Translations under genes and position numbers: made by a program | The notes under the pieces: model-generated | The model's database searches: none | Told to the model about the DNA's origin: nothing | The model's input: the letters and a program-made list of their open reading frames with translations, nothing else | Part shown: one piece after another, positions 35,352-44,306 of the stretch | How positions within the stretch are numbered: the stretch's first letter is position 1 | How the letters are laid out: the number at the start of each line of letters is the position of its first letter | NCBI GenBank assembly: GCA_900752215.1 | Contig: CAADUO010000056.1 | Coordinates: forward strand, 5,447 to 69,446 | Source: an uncultured Collinsella sp. | GTDB lineage: Bacteria > Actinomycetota > Coriobacteriia > Coriobacteriales > Coriobacteriaceae | Length of the DNA stretch: 64,000 nucleotides | Direction: 5' to 3'

Positions 35352-38300
35352 CTAGTGGGTCTTGCGGCGCTTGATCAGCATGATGAGGGCTATCACTACG
35401 AGCGTTGCGCCCGCTGCTGCTGCGGTAGCGACTATTGCTAGCGTTTGGTCACCGGTGCCTGCGAGGTTCTTGGCTGAGGTTGTGGCCTTCGGCTTGGTTT
35501 CGGTGCTGCCGTCCGCCTTAGGCTTGTCCGGGTTCGTCGGGGTCTCGGGCATCTCCGGAGTTGTCGGAGTCTCGGGGTCCTTCGAGCCTTCGGAATCGGT
35601 TGGGCCGGCGGTGTTCACCAGGGTATGGTCCAGGAACTTCTTGGCGCCCGCGCTTGCCTGCGAGAACAGGCGGCGTGTGCGGATCGGAGCGGCGTTCACC
35701 GTCTCAGGAGCCTTCTCCTCGGCCGCGATGTTCACCAGTGTCACACCGGTATCAAGGCCGACGTTGTTGTATCCCACGTGGCAGTAGTACTGCGCGCCGT
35801 CATCGTTTGTAGTCAGGTCAAGCTCAAGCGTTGAGGCCGTTCCGGCTGGGAGGTTGCCATCGGCACCCACGCGCTGGAACGCGGTCTCGCCACGGCCCTT
35901 GCGGTACCAGATATATGACGGCGCCAGCTCCGTTTCACTGCCGTCGGCATTGCGCTGCGTCACATGGCCGATCGCCGAGAGTGTCAGCTTGTCTCCCGCC
36001 GAGCACTCGACCGAAGAGTCATACTCGAGGGCCGACCTCTCCGCTGTATCCGCCGCAGGTCCGCTCACGGTCATCGTCATGCCATCGGGCATGGTCTTGA
36101 CCGTGATGATTGCCGAGCGAATACCTGTTTCGGTCGTGGATCCATTCTTAACGGCGGCGATGGCGAATCGATACTCCGTATTGGGCTGCAGCCCATCCCA
36201 CTTGAGCGAGGTCTGCGTGTTGTCGGCAATCTTCCAGCTATTGACGACCGCATCCGCCGCATTGCTCTGCAGCATGCCCACGCCGTAGCTAAAGCCACTC
36301 TTGTTTGCGAGTACATCGTCCCAGCTAAACGTAACGCTGGTCGAATCGACGGCGTTTGCCGTAAAGCCCGTCACGGCCGGCGCGTCGGGCATCTCGACGT
36401 CCTTAACGTCATAGCCCACGATCCAGAACTGGTCGGTGTCCTTGGTGCCGAGCTTGTCGCCCGAGTCTGCCTCGAACTTGTCGACATCCACCGCGTTGAC
36501 GCCCAGACGCCACACAAAACCGTACTTGCCCTGCGCGGCCTCGGGCAGGTTGTCGACGGTGCCGCCGTATTCGGTCGATTCACTCGAGGAGTTACCCGTA
36601 GTAAAGCCGGCGTTGGCACCAAAGCACAGGCCGCCAAACAACTCGTGCTTTGCGAGCTTCGCGCCCATGACAACGCTGCCGTTCAGCGTCAAGCCGAGCT
36701 TGAGCTCCTGCTCCTTGCCCTCCTCGACTTCGATGGTCTGCTCAATGCTCGCCCCCGACTGCGCGGCGGCGCCGTTAAACCCATCGTGCGTGTAGGCGCG
36801 CGTTACGCCAGGCTTGCCCAGGCCAAAGGAATCCCCAACGGGAGTCTCGCCGTTGAGCGTCGTTTGATAGGTTCCGGGTTCTCCCGACCGGTTGGTCAAA
36901 AAGTAGCTGAGCGGCGTCATATTGTGCTGTTTGGCAATGCGGTCATAGGCCTCGACATTAACGACCGAGGTCTGCGCGCCGAGCGACACGGGCGCCGCCA
37001 TCACGCCCTTGCCACCAGTTTCCTCATTTTCGATCTCATACTCGTAATAGACCATCGGAATCGTGTAGAGCACGGCCTTGTCACCCTCGCCGGCATGCGA
37101 CTCATAGCTTACGCTTGCGCTGACCGTGCGCTCGCTCCGGTAGTCATAGCATCCCTCGGCGGCAAAATCGACTGAAGCATTCATCGCGACCAGGGGCGGA
37201 CCGGTCTGCACCTCGACGGCAACGCCCAACTCGGCGCCAATGGTATAGCCCTGGGATGTCCCCGTGCCCTTTTCCTCTCCGTATGACGTGCCGCCCAACA
37301 CCAGATAGCCGTATGCCTGCTCCAGATCCTCAACATAGGGCGCATCCTGCAGCACGGCAAGCACGCGCGGGTTGGTATAGACCTTGTAGCGGTCCTTGTA
37401 CGTGATCTTGACGCTGTCGTTGTCGACATCGGGCAGCGCGAGCGAGATAAATGTGCCGTAGGTAGTGCCGCGACGGTTGCTCTCGCTAATCACCTGCTCC
37501 TCGCCGCGGCGCACCTTTCCGTTCTCGTCGAGCGAAAAATGCGAGGCGGTCATCCAATAGTAGTCATCGTTCTTGCGCAGGTCCTCATCGCGGTGCTTGC
37601 CCACCACAGCGATAAAGCTCTCGTTATAGCGGTCCGAACCCGAGACGCTGCCCGCCTTGACGTCGCTGATCCACACCTGCTCTATACCCTTGTGGTCATG
37701 CTTGTTGCTGCTGTTGTATTGCTGACCGCTCATGCTCATGGTTCCGACCATGGACCCCAAGCCCTGAGCCCCGCTCTGTGCCGTGTTGCAGGCAAAGTCG
37801 CGGAACACATCGCCGCCCACGAGCACCTCGTCGACCGCCAGCTGCTCGGACAGGCCGTCAAGGTTGGCAGTGGCAAGGGCAATAGGCGCCAAGGTGCACG
37901 GATAGCGCTTATCCTGAGCGCTATCCTTCCATGCGCTGTTGGGCACATGCATCAGCCCATAGGAGGCGAGGAGCCCGTCTCTGTATTCCTTGCAATCGGA
38001 AAGCTTGAACTCGCCAGACTCCGAGTCAAAATACGCGTAGCGGTACAGCGCGCCGTGCAGCCCCTTGCTGCCGTCAGAAGCGCCGTAATCAAAAGCGCTG
38101 CGTTGCCAGTCATAGCCCGCAAGAATAAGGCCCGTGACGGTTTCACCCGTCTTTTTTCCTTCTTCATCGTAGGCGGCAAACGTGCCGAACGTCGCATTCG
38201 CAGCGACCATGGTCTTGCCGTTCGCGGAGAGGGAGATTGCGCCCGCGTCGCCCAGAGCATCGACATGGACGAGCGCACCCTTGGATGCATCCCACGAAAA

Positions 38301-39452
38301 CAGCTCGCAATGCGTCGACTTATCAATATTCTTCTTGCCGTAGGGTGCCGAGACCACGATGGCGAGGTCATCGCAAAAATCGCGATCGAGGTCGCCGGCC
38401 GCTAGCGAAACGACAGGAGCTGACTGAAGCTGCGTCCAGGAGTCGTTCCCGCCCTTGTTGTGCGTGGTGTAGTCCGCGGCGTTACCGGCATCGATCTTGA
38501 CGACGCTTTGCTTCCAGTTGCCGCCCTCCAAGTCATACATGTCGACTACAGCCTTGCGCACGCCGTTCTCGTCGACATAGCAGCCCGCGTAGACAAAAAG
38601 CTCGTCGACGCCGTCGCCATCGACATCGCCCGCCTCGACATCAAAGACGGCGTCGTGCTCTTGCAGGTAACCGGCATCCAGGTACTTAAAACGGCCTTCG
38701 TACATCATATTAGTGTTGACCGTCACCGGCAGGTGTGTGTCGAGAGTGCGCGTACGCCCGTTGCTAAACGAGTAGAGGACCAGCTCAACCTTTCCGGCGT
38801 ATGACTTGCCGTCAATCGTCGTGGAGGAACTGTCGCCGTAGGCACGGAGCTCGGCAACGCGGCTCTTTTTGCCCGTGCTGGCGTCGCTGCAGAACTCAAC
38901 ACTCGTGGCGTGAATGCCCGAGAAACCGTTGTTGTCGTTGGCGAGTACTGTTGAGGACTCATTGTTGCTTAGGTACGACCAGGTGCCGCCACCGTAGTCG
39001 CTATGCTTGTAGAGATCGCTGTTCGTATCGAAGTTGTTGACGTTTTGCCAGAACTTTGCGGCGCCCCACACACTTCCATAGCCATCGGTGAGTTTGCTGC
39101 TGCCGCCAATGTCACCGCGCTCGACGTTCTCGAGCTTGTCGCGCAGAGTGTAGCGATTGCCATGGCTACCGTTAGCTGCCATATAGACCTCGCTGCGCGT
39201 GGCAAACGTCGTGGGGGTATCAGTGGAATAGGGGCCAACGGTATCGGCCGGAATGTCCTCGCTCGTGCCCAGACCCAGGGCTTGATAATCCTGCTCGGTC
39301 ATATCGGTGATTGCGGGCGCGTCTGCCGCCTGGGCAACCTGGGGCGTGGCCGTGAAGCAGGCGACGCTCGTGGCGATCAACGCAGCAAGCGCCGCCGTCC
39401 CAACAAGCGGGATTTTCGACAGCCTACGGATACGGGGGTGTGGAACGTACAT
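35352..39452 (-). CDS. large secreted wall-anchored protein with FG-GAP-like repeats and LAGTG sorting signal
   Basis: 1366 residues. Signal peptide (about 1-43, TSVACFTATPQVAQAADAP), then a long region with calcium-binding, FG-GAP-like segments (DVDGDGVDELFVYAG, DLDRDFCDDLAIV, DVDNDSV), a fibronectin type III-like domain around 1000-1080 and an Ig-like domain near 1130-1200 (YIWYRKGRGETAFQR, YYCHVGYNN). The C-terminus is a Pro/Thr/Lys-rich wall-spanning region ending LAGTGD, a hydrophobic helix and KRRKTH. LAxTG is the class E sortase type of signal. Start is the ATG at 39450-39452 with GAGG seven bases ahead; an in-frame ATG 12 codons up is less likely. Bracketed by arrays B and C. Function unknown; possibly a carbohydrate- or protein-binding adhesin. 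Confidence 0.87.
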   Translation of the reverse strand: MYVPHPRIRRLSKIPLVGTAALAALIATSVACFTATPQVAQAADAPAITDMTEQDYQALGLGTSEDIPADTVGPYSTDTPTTFATRSEVYMAANGSHGNRYTLRDKLENVERGDIGGSSKLTDGYGSVWGAAKFWQNVNNFDTNSDLYKHSDYGGGTWSYLSNNESSTVLANDNNGFSGIHATSVEFCSDASTGKKSRVAELRAYGDSSSTTIDGKSYAGKVELVLYSFSNGRTRTLDTHLPVTVNTNMMYEGRFKYLDAGYLQEHDAVFDVEAGDVDGDGVDELFVYAGCYVDENGVRKAVVDMYDLEGGNWKQSVVKIDAGNAADYTTHNKGGNDSWTQLQSAPVVSLAAGDLDRDFCDDLAIVVSAPYGKKNIDKSTHCELFSWDASKGALVHVDALGDAGAISLSANGKTMVAANATFGTFAAYDEEGKKTGETVTGLILAGYDWQRSAFDYGASDGSKGLHGALYRYAYFDSESGEFKLSDCKEYRDGLLASYGLMHVPNSAWKDSAQDKRYPCTLAPIALATANLDGLSEQLAVDEVLVGGDVFRDFACNTAQSGAQGLGSMVGTMSMSGQQYNSSNKHDHKGIEQVWISDVKAGSVSGSDRYNESFIAVVGKHRDEDLRKNDDYYWMTASHFSLDENGKVRRGEEQVISESNRRGTTYGTFISLALPDVDNDSVKITYKDRYKVYTNPRVLAVLQDAPYVEDLEQAYGYLVLGGTSYGEEKGTGTSQGYTIGAELGVAVEVQTGPPLVAMNASVDFAAEGCYDYRSERTVSASVSYESHAGEGDKAVLYTIPMVYYEYEIENEETGGKGVMAAPVSLGAQTSVVNVEAYDRIAKQHNMTPLSYFLTNRSGEPGTYQTTLNGETPVGDSFGLGKPGVTRAYTHDGFNGAAAQSGASIEQTIEVEEGKEQELKLGLTLNGSVVMGAKLAKHELFGGLCFGANAGFTTGNSSSESTEYGGTVDNLPEAAQGKYGFVWRLGVNAVDVDKFEADSGDKLGTKDTDQFWIVGYDVKDVEMPDAPAVTGFTANAVDSTSVTFSWDDVLANKSGFSYGVGMLQSNAADAVVNSWKIADNTQTSLKWDGLQPNTEYRFAIAAVKNGSTTETGIRSAIITVKTMPDGMTMTVSGPAADTAERSALEYDSSVECSAGDKLTLSAIGHVTQRNADGSETELAPSYIWYRKGRGETAFQRVGADGNLPAGTASTLELDLTTNDDGAQYYCHVGYNNVGLDTGVTLVNIAAEEKAPETVNAAPIRTRRLFSQASAGAKKFLDHTLVNTAGPTDSEGSKDPETPTTPEMPETPTNPDKPKADGSTETKPKATTSAKNLAGTGDQTLAIVATAAAAGATLVVIALIMLIKRRKTH

Positions 39453-39575
39453 GAGGGACCTCGCTTTATTCGAGTGGAGTGGACTCATTTTTGCAAATGA
39501 TACGTCCGATGCCCGATATCACGTGTCTCATTTTCGCCAACGGCGTGTCTCATTTTTGAGAATCCGAGATGCCGC

Positions 39576-40022
39576 GGAAATCTTATCCCAGCTCAAAGGC
39601 CATTTCTGGGATGTATTTTCCGTCGAGTGCCTCATCGGGAAACTGCATCCCATTTCAAGCGTCGATTCTGGGACGCACTTTCCCCTTAGACCCTCAACCG
39701 GAAACCGCATCCCACTTTGAGCGCAAATTCCGGGATGCATTTTCCGCTTGAGCCTCATTGGGAAACGGCGCCCCACTTTGAGGGCTGATTGTGGGATGCA
39801 TTTTCCGGTTTTGCTCTCATTGGGAAAATGCATCCCGTTTCTTGACCGAATAATGGGACGCTATTTCCCGTTGGAGCGCCTTTGGGAAAGTGTGTCCCAC
39901 TTCGACCGCCCAGAGTGGGATGCACTTTCTGCAAAGCACCTCAACGGGAAACTACGTCCCATTCCAAAGGCAAATTCCGGGACGCATTTTTCGAAAGCCT
40001 GCCCATCCGGAAAGCCCGTCCC
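39576..40022. repeat. 62-bp hairpin array C (7 units plus a partial eighth)
   Basis: Left arms begin at 39576, 39638, 39700, 39761, 39823, 39885, 39947 and 40009, a period of 62 bp with one 61. The right arm of unit 4 (GGGATGCATTTTCC) is an exact complement of the left arm of unit 5 (GGAAAATGCATCCC), and unit 6 pairs fully with itself if G-U pairs are allowed. Since 62 is not divisible by 3, no protein repeat is encoded. It lies about 120-570 bp ahead of the wall-anchored protein start, on the strand opposite to it. Confidence 0.87.
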
Positions 40023-40080
40023 ACTTTGGACGCATCCGGGCACGGAACCATCGACCTATCAGGCCTCCCATCAATAAAGA

Positions 40081-40215
40081 GGCGTCCTCCCGGACGGCGG
40101 GGCACGAAGTTCATCGCGAGTTCCACACGCAAAGAAGGCCACTTAATGTGGCCTTCGTCTTGCGCAGGACTGTAGAGCAGGGAACTTCGTGCCCCGACGC
40201 CCGGGAGGACGTTTC
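40081..40215 (-). repeat. terminator-bearing element, minus-strand copy with long outer arms
   Basis: The conserved 93-bp core (40123-40215) holds CTTGCGCAGGACTG and AAGGCCACTTAATGTGGCCTT. Outer arms GGCGTCCTCCCGG ... GGGGCACGAAGTTC (40081-40112) and GAACTTCGTGCCCC ... CCGGGAGGACG (about 40180-40210) pair almost completely. On the minus strand it follows the flavodoxin-like gene by 38 bp, so it acts as its terminator, as the plus-strand copy does for the LtaS-like gene. Confidence 0.8.
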
Positions 40216-40253
40216 ATTTAGAAAGATGGACCGACCGCCGTCAGCGATGGGAG

Positions 40254-40805
40254 CTACTCCCCCAGCACGGCCTTTTTGGCGGCTGCAGCCATGTTGTCCA
40301 GATCTTCCTTAGTGGGGTGATCCTTTGCGGCGACCCAGTTGTCGAGCAGCATCTTAAATCGGGCGTTGTCGGGATCTTGCTCGAGCATGGCCTCGTAGCG
40401 CTGCTTGACCGCGGGGCCCATCTTGCCCTGGCACATCGCCCAGCCCGCAAGCTCGGCATCCCCAGCCAAATTGGAAGTTACGCGGTCGATAATCTGCTGG
40501 TAATAGCTCTGGTCGGCGCCAAAACCGCAGGTACCAAAGAGGAAAACGCGCTTGCCGTGCAGAGCGGAGAGCAGCGCGGCAACCGAAGGCGTGCACGCGC
40601 CCTTGTCACACCAAAAACCGACGAGCACCGTGTCGGCCGCGCAGGCGCCCTGCGCCTCGAGCGCAACCTGATCTGCATCCGCATCGTCGCTCAACGCCGC
40701 GGCATGGACAAACTCAACGCCCGCAGTCTGCAGAGCGCGCTTGATCGCGCCCGAAACCATCCTGGTATTACCGCTCTTGCTGTTAACCACCAAAGAGCAC
40801 GTCAT
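40254..40805 (-). CDS. flavodoxin-family protein
   Basis: 183 residues. N-terminal strand then the phosphate-binding loop NSKSGNTRMV, followed by LVGFWCDKGACTPSV and the VFLFGTCGFGADQSYY segment that contact FMN in flavodoxin-like proteins of the BilS/anaerobic type. A C-terminal helical extension (AAAKKAVLGE) closes the protein. FMN-dependent electron transfer in the cytosol is expected. A GTG at 40811 two codons upstream could be the start instead; GAGG lies four bases ahead of it and ten ahead of the ATG used here. Stands alone. Confidence 0.82.
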   Translation of the reverse strand: MTCSLVVNSKSGNTRMVSGAIKRALQTAGVEFVHAAALSDDADADQVALEAQGACAADTVLVGFWCDKGACTPSVAALLSALHGKRVFLFGTCGFGADQSYYQQIIDRVTSNLAGDAELAGWAMCQGKMGPAVKQRYEAMLEQDPDNARFKMLLDNWVAAKDHPTKEDLDNMAAAAKKAVLGE

Positions 40806-40968
40806 AGTCACGTTGCCTCGTTTCCCCCAAAACTAAAGCCACTAATGCAATTTATTAGATGAATATCTTAGTACTAACGTGACAGATGTAAACCACCGTC
40901 TGTCGATTGGCGACGCAGACGACATCTTTGGACAGATTTCGAACAGTATGTACTTCGGATTGAAACCG

Positions 40969-41106
40969 CCGCAGGACGTTTCACGAATGGCCGAAAAACT
41001 GTTTCACAAAACGCCGTCAAATTGTTTCATGTAATATCGTCAATTTGTTTCACGAAATACCGTCAAATTGTGTCATGGTTTTTCGTCAAAATGTTTTACG
41101 CGCTGG
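40969..41106. repeat. six 23-bp direct repeats (iterons) upstream of the AAA/DUF4143 gene
   Basis: The unit resembles CGTCAAATTGTTTCACGAAATAC. Four clear copies start at 41015, 41038, 41061 and 41084, with weaker ones at 40992 and 40969, spaced exactly 23 bp. Each copy carries a TTTCA(C/T)GAAA-like core that is itself nearly palindromic. The array ends about 47 bp ahead of the start codon, next to an AT-rich -10-like ATAAAA stretch. Its place suggests cooperative binding of a regulator or of the encoded ATPase. Confidence 0.85.
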
Positions 41107-41152
41107 TAATATGCTATAAAACAAAATGTTTCTTTGAATGGCGGGAAGTACG

Positions 41153-42418
41153 ATGACTAGGTATATGAGTAGATATATCGATCGCTCAATCGAACGCGAT
41201 CTTGGCATTTTTGGTGCCGTGCTCATTCAGGGACCGAAGTGGTGCGGAAAGACGACTACGGCCCAGCGATTCGCCGAATCATCGCTGTCTCTCTCCGACC
41301 CTGCCGGAGACTTTGCCGCACTGCAGCTTGCCAGGATCGACCCAGCTCAAGCAATAGTCGGCGCAACGCCGAGACTCATCGATGAGTGGCAGGAAGAGCC
41401 AAAACTGTGGGACGCAATACGTTTCGAATGCGATCGTCGGACCGGTGAGCCAGGGCAGTTTTTGCTTACGGGGTCAGCAACACCAAACGACGCCGACCAA
41501 CCGATGCACAGCGGCATCGGGCGCATATCACGCTTGCGCATGGAAACAATGACTCTGGCCGAACTCGGGGTTTCCTCAGGAGCGGTCTCGCTCGAATCGC
41601 TGCTTAACAGATGCCCCATCAAAGCGGCACTTGGATCCATCAACGGCATCGCCGATATCGCCGATTTGCTATGCCGTGGTGGTTGGCCTCAGGCGGTTGG
41701 CAAGACGACTGCCGACGCAATGCGTATATCCGCTGCCTACATCGACGGTGTCTGCGAATCGGATGTTTCGAGGGTTGACGGCGTGAAGCGTGACCCGGAG
41801 AAAGTCAGGGCTCTTCTGTCTTCGCTTGCGCGCAACGAATCCACTCTTGCCGGCGAAAAGTCTCTTGAGAAAGACCTCGGCGGTGATGTATCGAGAAGTA
41901 CGCTGCGGCGCTATACGGATGCCTTGCGCAGAATACACATCATCGATGATATCCCGGCTTGGCATCCGGCGCTCAGGTCTCCGGTAAAGCTGCGGCAAAG
42001 TGCGAAAAGGCACCTCGCCGACCCTTCGCTTGCCGTCGCACTGCTCGGAGCAAATCCGGAGTCATTGGCATCCGACCCGAAGACGCTGGGACTGCTCTTC
42101 GAATCCCTCGTCCTGCACGACCTTAAGGTCTATGCAGCCGCAAACGACTCGTCGGTGTCCCACTACCACGACGCCGACGATCTCGAAGTCGACGCCGTTA
42201 TACACAGGCGCAATGGAACTTGGATTGCCGTGGAAGTAAAACTTGGAAGTCCGCAGATCCCCGAGGCATCTGCAAACCTGCTTCGACTCGAGCGCAAACT
42301 TGTCGAGCGTGGCGAGAGACCACCCGCGGCCAAGCTCATCGTCATCGGGTTCGGCATGCCAGCCCATACAACGCCCGAGGGCATTATCGTTGCCCCCGTT
42401 GACACACTCGCGCCCTAG
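41153..42418 (+). CDS. AAA-type ATPase with DUF4143 (ATP-binding protein)
   Basis: 421 residues. N-terminal AAA_14 domain: Walker A GPKWCGKTT (about 28-36), LIDEWQEEPKLWD as Walker B, and LTGSATP as sensor. The C-terminal DUF4143 region (about 190-400) has SRSTLRRYTDALRRIHIIDDIPAW, typical of a winged helix, then a nuclease-like fold segment (LGLLFESLVLHDLK, HYHDADDLEVDAVI, WIAVEVKLG) with the E..D..ExK pattern of restriction-endonuclease-like folds. The role of such proteins is unknown. Base composition is less GC-rich than the neighbours, which may mean recent transfer. The start at ATG 41153 has a poor ribosome binding site. Confidence 0.82.
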   Translation: MTRYMSRYIDRSIERDLGIFGAVLIQGPKWCGKTTTAQRFAESSLSLSDPAGDFAALQLARIDPAQAIVGATPRLIDEWQEEPKLWDAIRFECDRRTGEPGQFLLTGSATPNDADQPMHSGIGRISRLRMETMTLAELGVSSGAVSLESLLNRCPIKAALGSINGIADIADLLCRGGWPQAVGKTTADAMRISAAYIDGVCESDVSRVDGVKRDPEKVRALLSSLARNESTLAGEKSLEKDLGGDVSRSTLRRYTDALRRIHIIDDIPAWHPALRSPVKLRQSAKRHLADPSLAVALLGANPESLASDPKTLGLLFESLVLHDLKVYAAANDSSVSHYHDADDLEVDAVIHRRNGTWIAVEVKLGSPQIPEASANLLRLERKLVERGERPPAAKLIVIGFGMPAHTTPEGIIVAPVDTLAP

Positions 42419-42446
42419 CGCTGCATTACATGCCCCACGGGCTTGC

Positions 42447-44306
42447 TCACTGGGCGAATTGGCTGCGGTAGAGTTCGGCATAGAAGCCGTCTGCCGCCAG
42501 CAGCTCGTCGTGTGTGCCCCGCTCGATAATCTGGCCGTCGCGCATGACCAGGATGCAATCGGCGTTGCGGATCGTCGACAGGCGATGCGCCACCACAAAG
42601 CTCGTACGACCGGCCATGAGCTCGTCAAATGCCGCCTGCACCTGCAGCTCGGTGCGGGTATCGATGCTCGAGGTCGCCTCGTCCAGCAGCAAAATCGCCG
42701 GGTCGGTGAGCATGACGCGCGCGATGCACAGCAGCTGTTTTTGACCCTGGCTAAACGTGCCGCCGTCCTCGCCGATGACCGTATCGTAGCCGCCTGGCAG
42801 CTGCACGATAAACTTGTGCGCATGCGCGCGCTTGGCAGCCTCGATAACCTGCTCGCGTGTGGCGTCGGGACAGCCGTAGGCGATGTTTTCCGCCACCGTG
42901 CCCTCGAACAGCCACGTATCCTGCAGCACCATGCCAAAGGCACGGCGAAGGCTTGCGCGCGTGTAGTCACGCGAAGACCTGCCATCGACCATGATGCGTC
43001 CGGCATCGATATCGTAAAAGCGCAGCAGCAGGTTGATGAGCGTTGTCTTGCCGCAGCCCGTGGGGCCAACGAGGGCAAAGCGCATGCCGAGCTTGGCCTC
43101 GATGCAGATGTCCTGCAGCAGCCTGCGGTCGGGCACGTAGCTAAAGTCCACATGCTCAAGGGCGACCTCGCCCTGCGGTGCGGCAAGTTCCACGGCATCT
43201 GGCGCATCGGGCTCCTGCTCGCGCGCATCGAGCAGCGCAAACATGCGGCGCGCCGAGGCGTACGCGGTCTGTATCTGTGTAATGACGTTGGTGACCTCGT
43301 TGAACGGCTTGGTGTACTGGTTGGCGTAGGACAGGAAGATCTGCACGCCGCCCACCGTAAGCGCCGCGGGCACGCCCGTGATCACGCCCACGCAGCCGAT
43401 CACAGCGACCACGGCATAGATGATGTTATTGATAAAGCGCGTGCCGGGGTTGGAGAGCGAACCCATAAACTGCGCGCGCTCGCCCGCGGCGTAGAGCTCG
43501 GCATTGAGGACATCGAAGCGCAGCTGGGCGTTGGGACCATAGGCAAAGGCGTCGACAAGCTTCTGCTCGCCTACGTATTCCTCGATATGGCCGCAAAGCT
43601 GACCCTGAATGCGCTGCTGTGCCGTAAAGCTCTTGTTGGAAAGCTTGGCAATAGCACCGGCTGCAAAAATGGAAAGCGGCGTGACGAGTACCACCACAAG
43701 CGTCATGGTCAGGTTGATGGAAAGCATAAACGCGAGCGTGCCCACGATGGTAATAACACCGGTGAAGAGCTGCGTGAAGCCCTGCAGCAGACCGTCGCCC
43801 ACCTGGTCGACGTCGTTGACCACGCGGCTCATGAGGTCGCCGTGGGCATGGCCGTCGATAAAGCTAAGCGGCATGCGGCTGAGCTTGTCGCTCGCCTCCA
43901 CGCGCATGTCGCGCACCGTTTCGTAGGACAGGCGATTGACGCAGTAGCCCTGCAGCCACTGGAAGGCCGCGGCGCCTACGACGACAATCGCGAGCTTGGT
44001 AACGAGCGGCAGCAGCGCATCGAAGTCCACCTGTCCGGCGGCAACGATGAGATCGATGCCCTCGCCAACGAGGATGGGCGTGTAGAGCTGCAGAATCACC
44101 GAGACGGCGGCACTCACAAACGAAGCCGTAAACGAGACGCGGTGCGGGCGAACATAGCCCAGCAGGCGGCGGGTCACCGCACCCACGGGATAGCGCTCGG
44201 GGTCGCCAGGCTGGCGCGGGCCGTCGCCCAGGTCGTTGAGGCTATCGTTACCGGACACGTTGGCCGTCATCGTGGCGACCGAACCGGAGGAAGTGTACGG
44301 ATTCAT
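42447..44306 (-). CDS. ABC exporter half-transporter, canonical site (second heterodimer, subunit 2)
   Basis: 619 residues. Transmembrane domain (about 50-340) followed by an ATPase domain (about 375-600) with Walker A GPTGCGKTT, signature FSQGQKQL and Walker B LLLDEATSSID with the catalytic Glu; VVAHRLST carries the switch His. The start ATG follows directly after the upstream subunit's stop codon, with GGAGGG in the end of that gene. It pairs with the subunit encoded just upstream. Substrate unknown. Confidence 0.92.
   Translation of the reverse strand: MNPYTSSGSVATMTANVSGNDSLNDLGDGPRQPGDPERYPVGAVTRRLLGYVRPHRVSFTASFVSAAVSVILQLYTPILVGEGIDLIVAAGQVDFDALLPLVTKLAIVVVGAAAFQWLQGYCVNRLSYETVRDMRVEASDKLSRMPLSFIDGHAHGDLMSRVVNDVDQVGDGLLQGFTQLFTGVITIVGTLAFMLSINLTMTLVVVLVTPLSIFAAGAIAKLSNKSFTAQQRIQGQLCGHIEEYVGEQKLVDAFAYGPNAQLRFDVLNAELYAAGERAQFMGSLSNPGTRFINNIIYAVVAVIGCVGVITGVPAALTVGGVQIFLSYANQYTKPFNEVTNVITQIQTAYASARRMFALLDAREQEPDAPDAVELAAPQGEVALEHVDFSYVPDRRLLQDICIEAKLGMRFALVGPTGCGKTTLINLLLRFYDIDAGRIMVDGRSSRDYTRASLRRAFGMVLQDTWLFEGTVAENIAYGCPDATREQVIEAAKRAHAHKFIVQLPGGYDTVIGEDGGTFSQGQKQLLCIARVMLTDPAILLLDEATSSIDTRTELQVQAAFDELMAGRTSFVVAHRLSTIRNADCILVMRDGQIIERGTHDELLAADGFYAELYRSQFAQ

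Noticed and set aside
39748..40077. Short open frames with repeated GKCVPLW-like peptides in array C (and similar ones in array B)
   Set aside because: The 62-bp period shifts the frame by two bases at each unit, so repeated peptides recur by chance. There is no ribosome binding site, and arm pairing explains the conservation.
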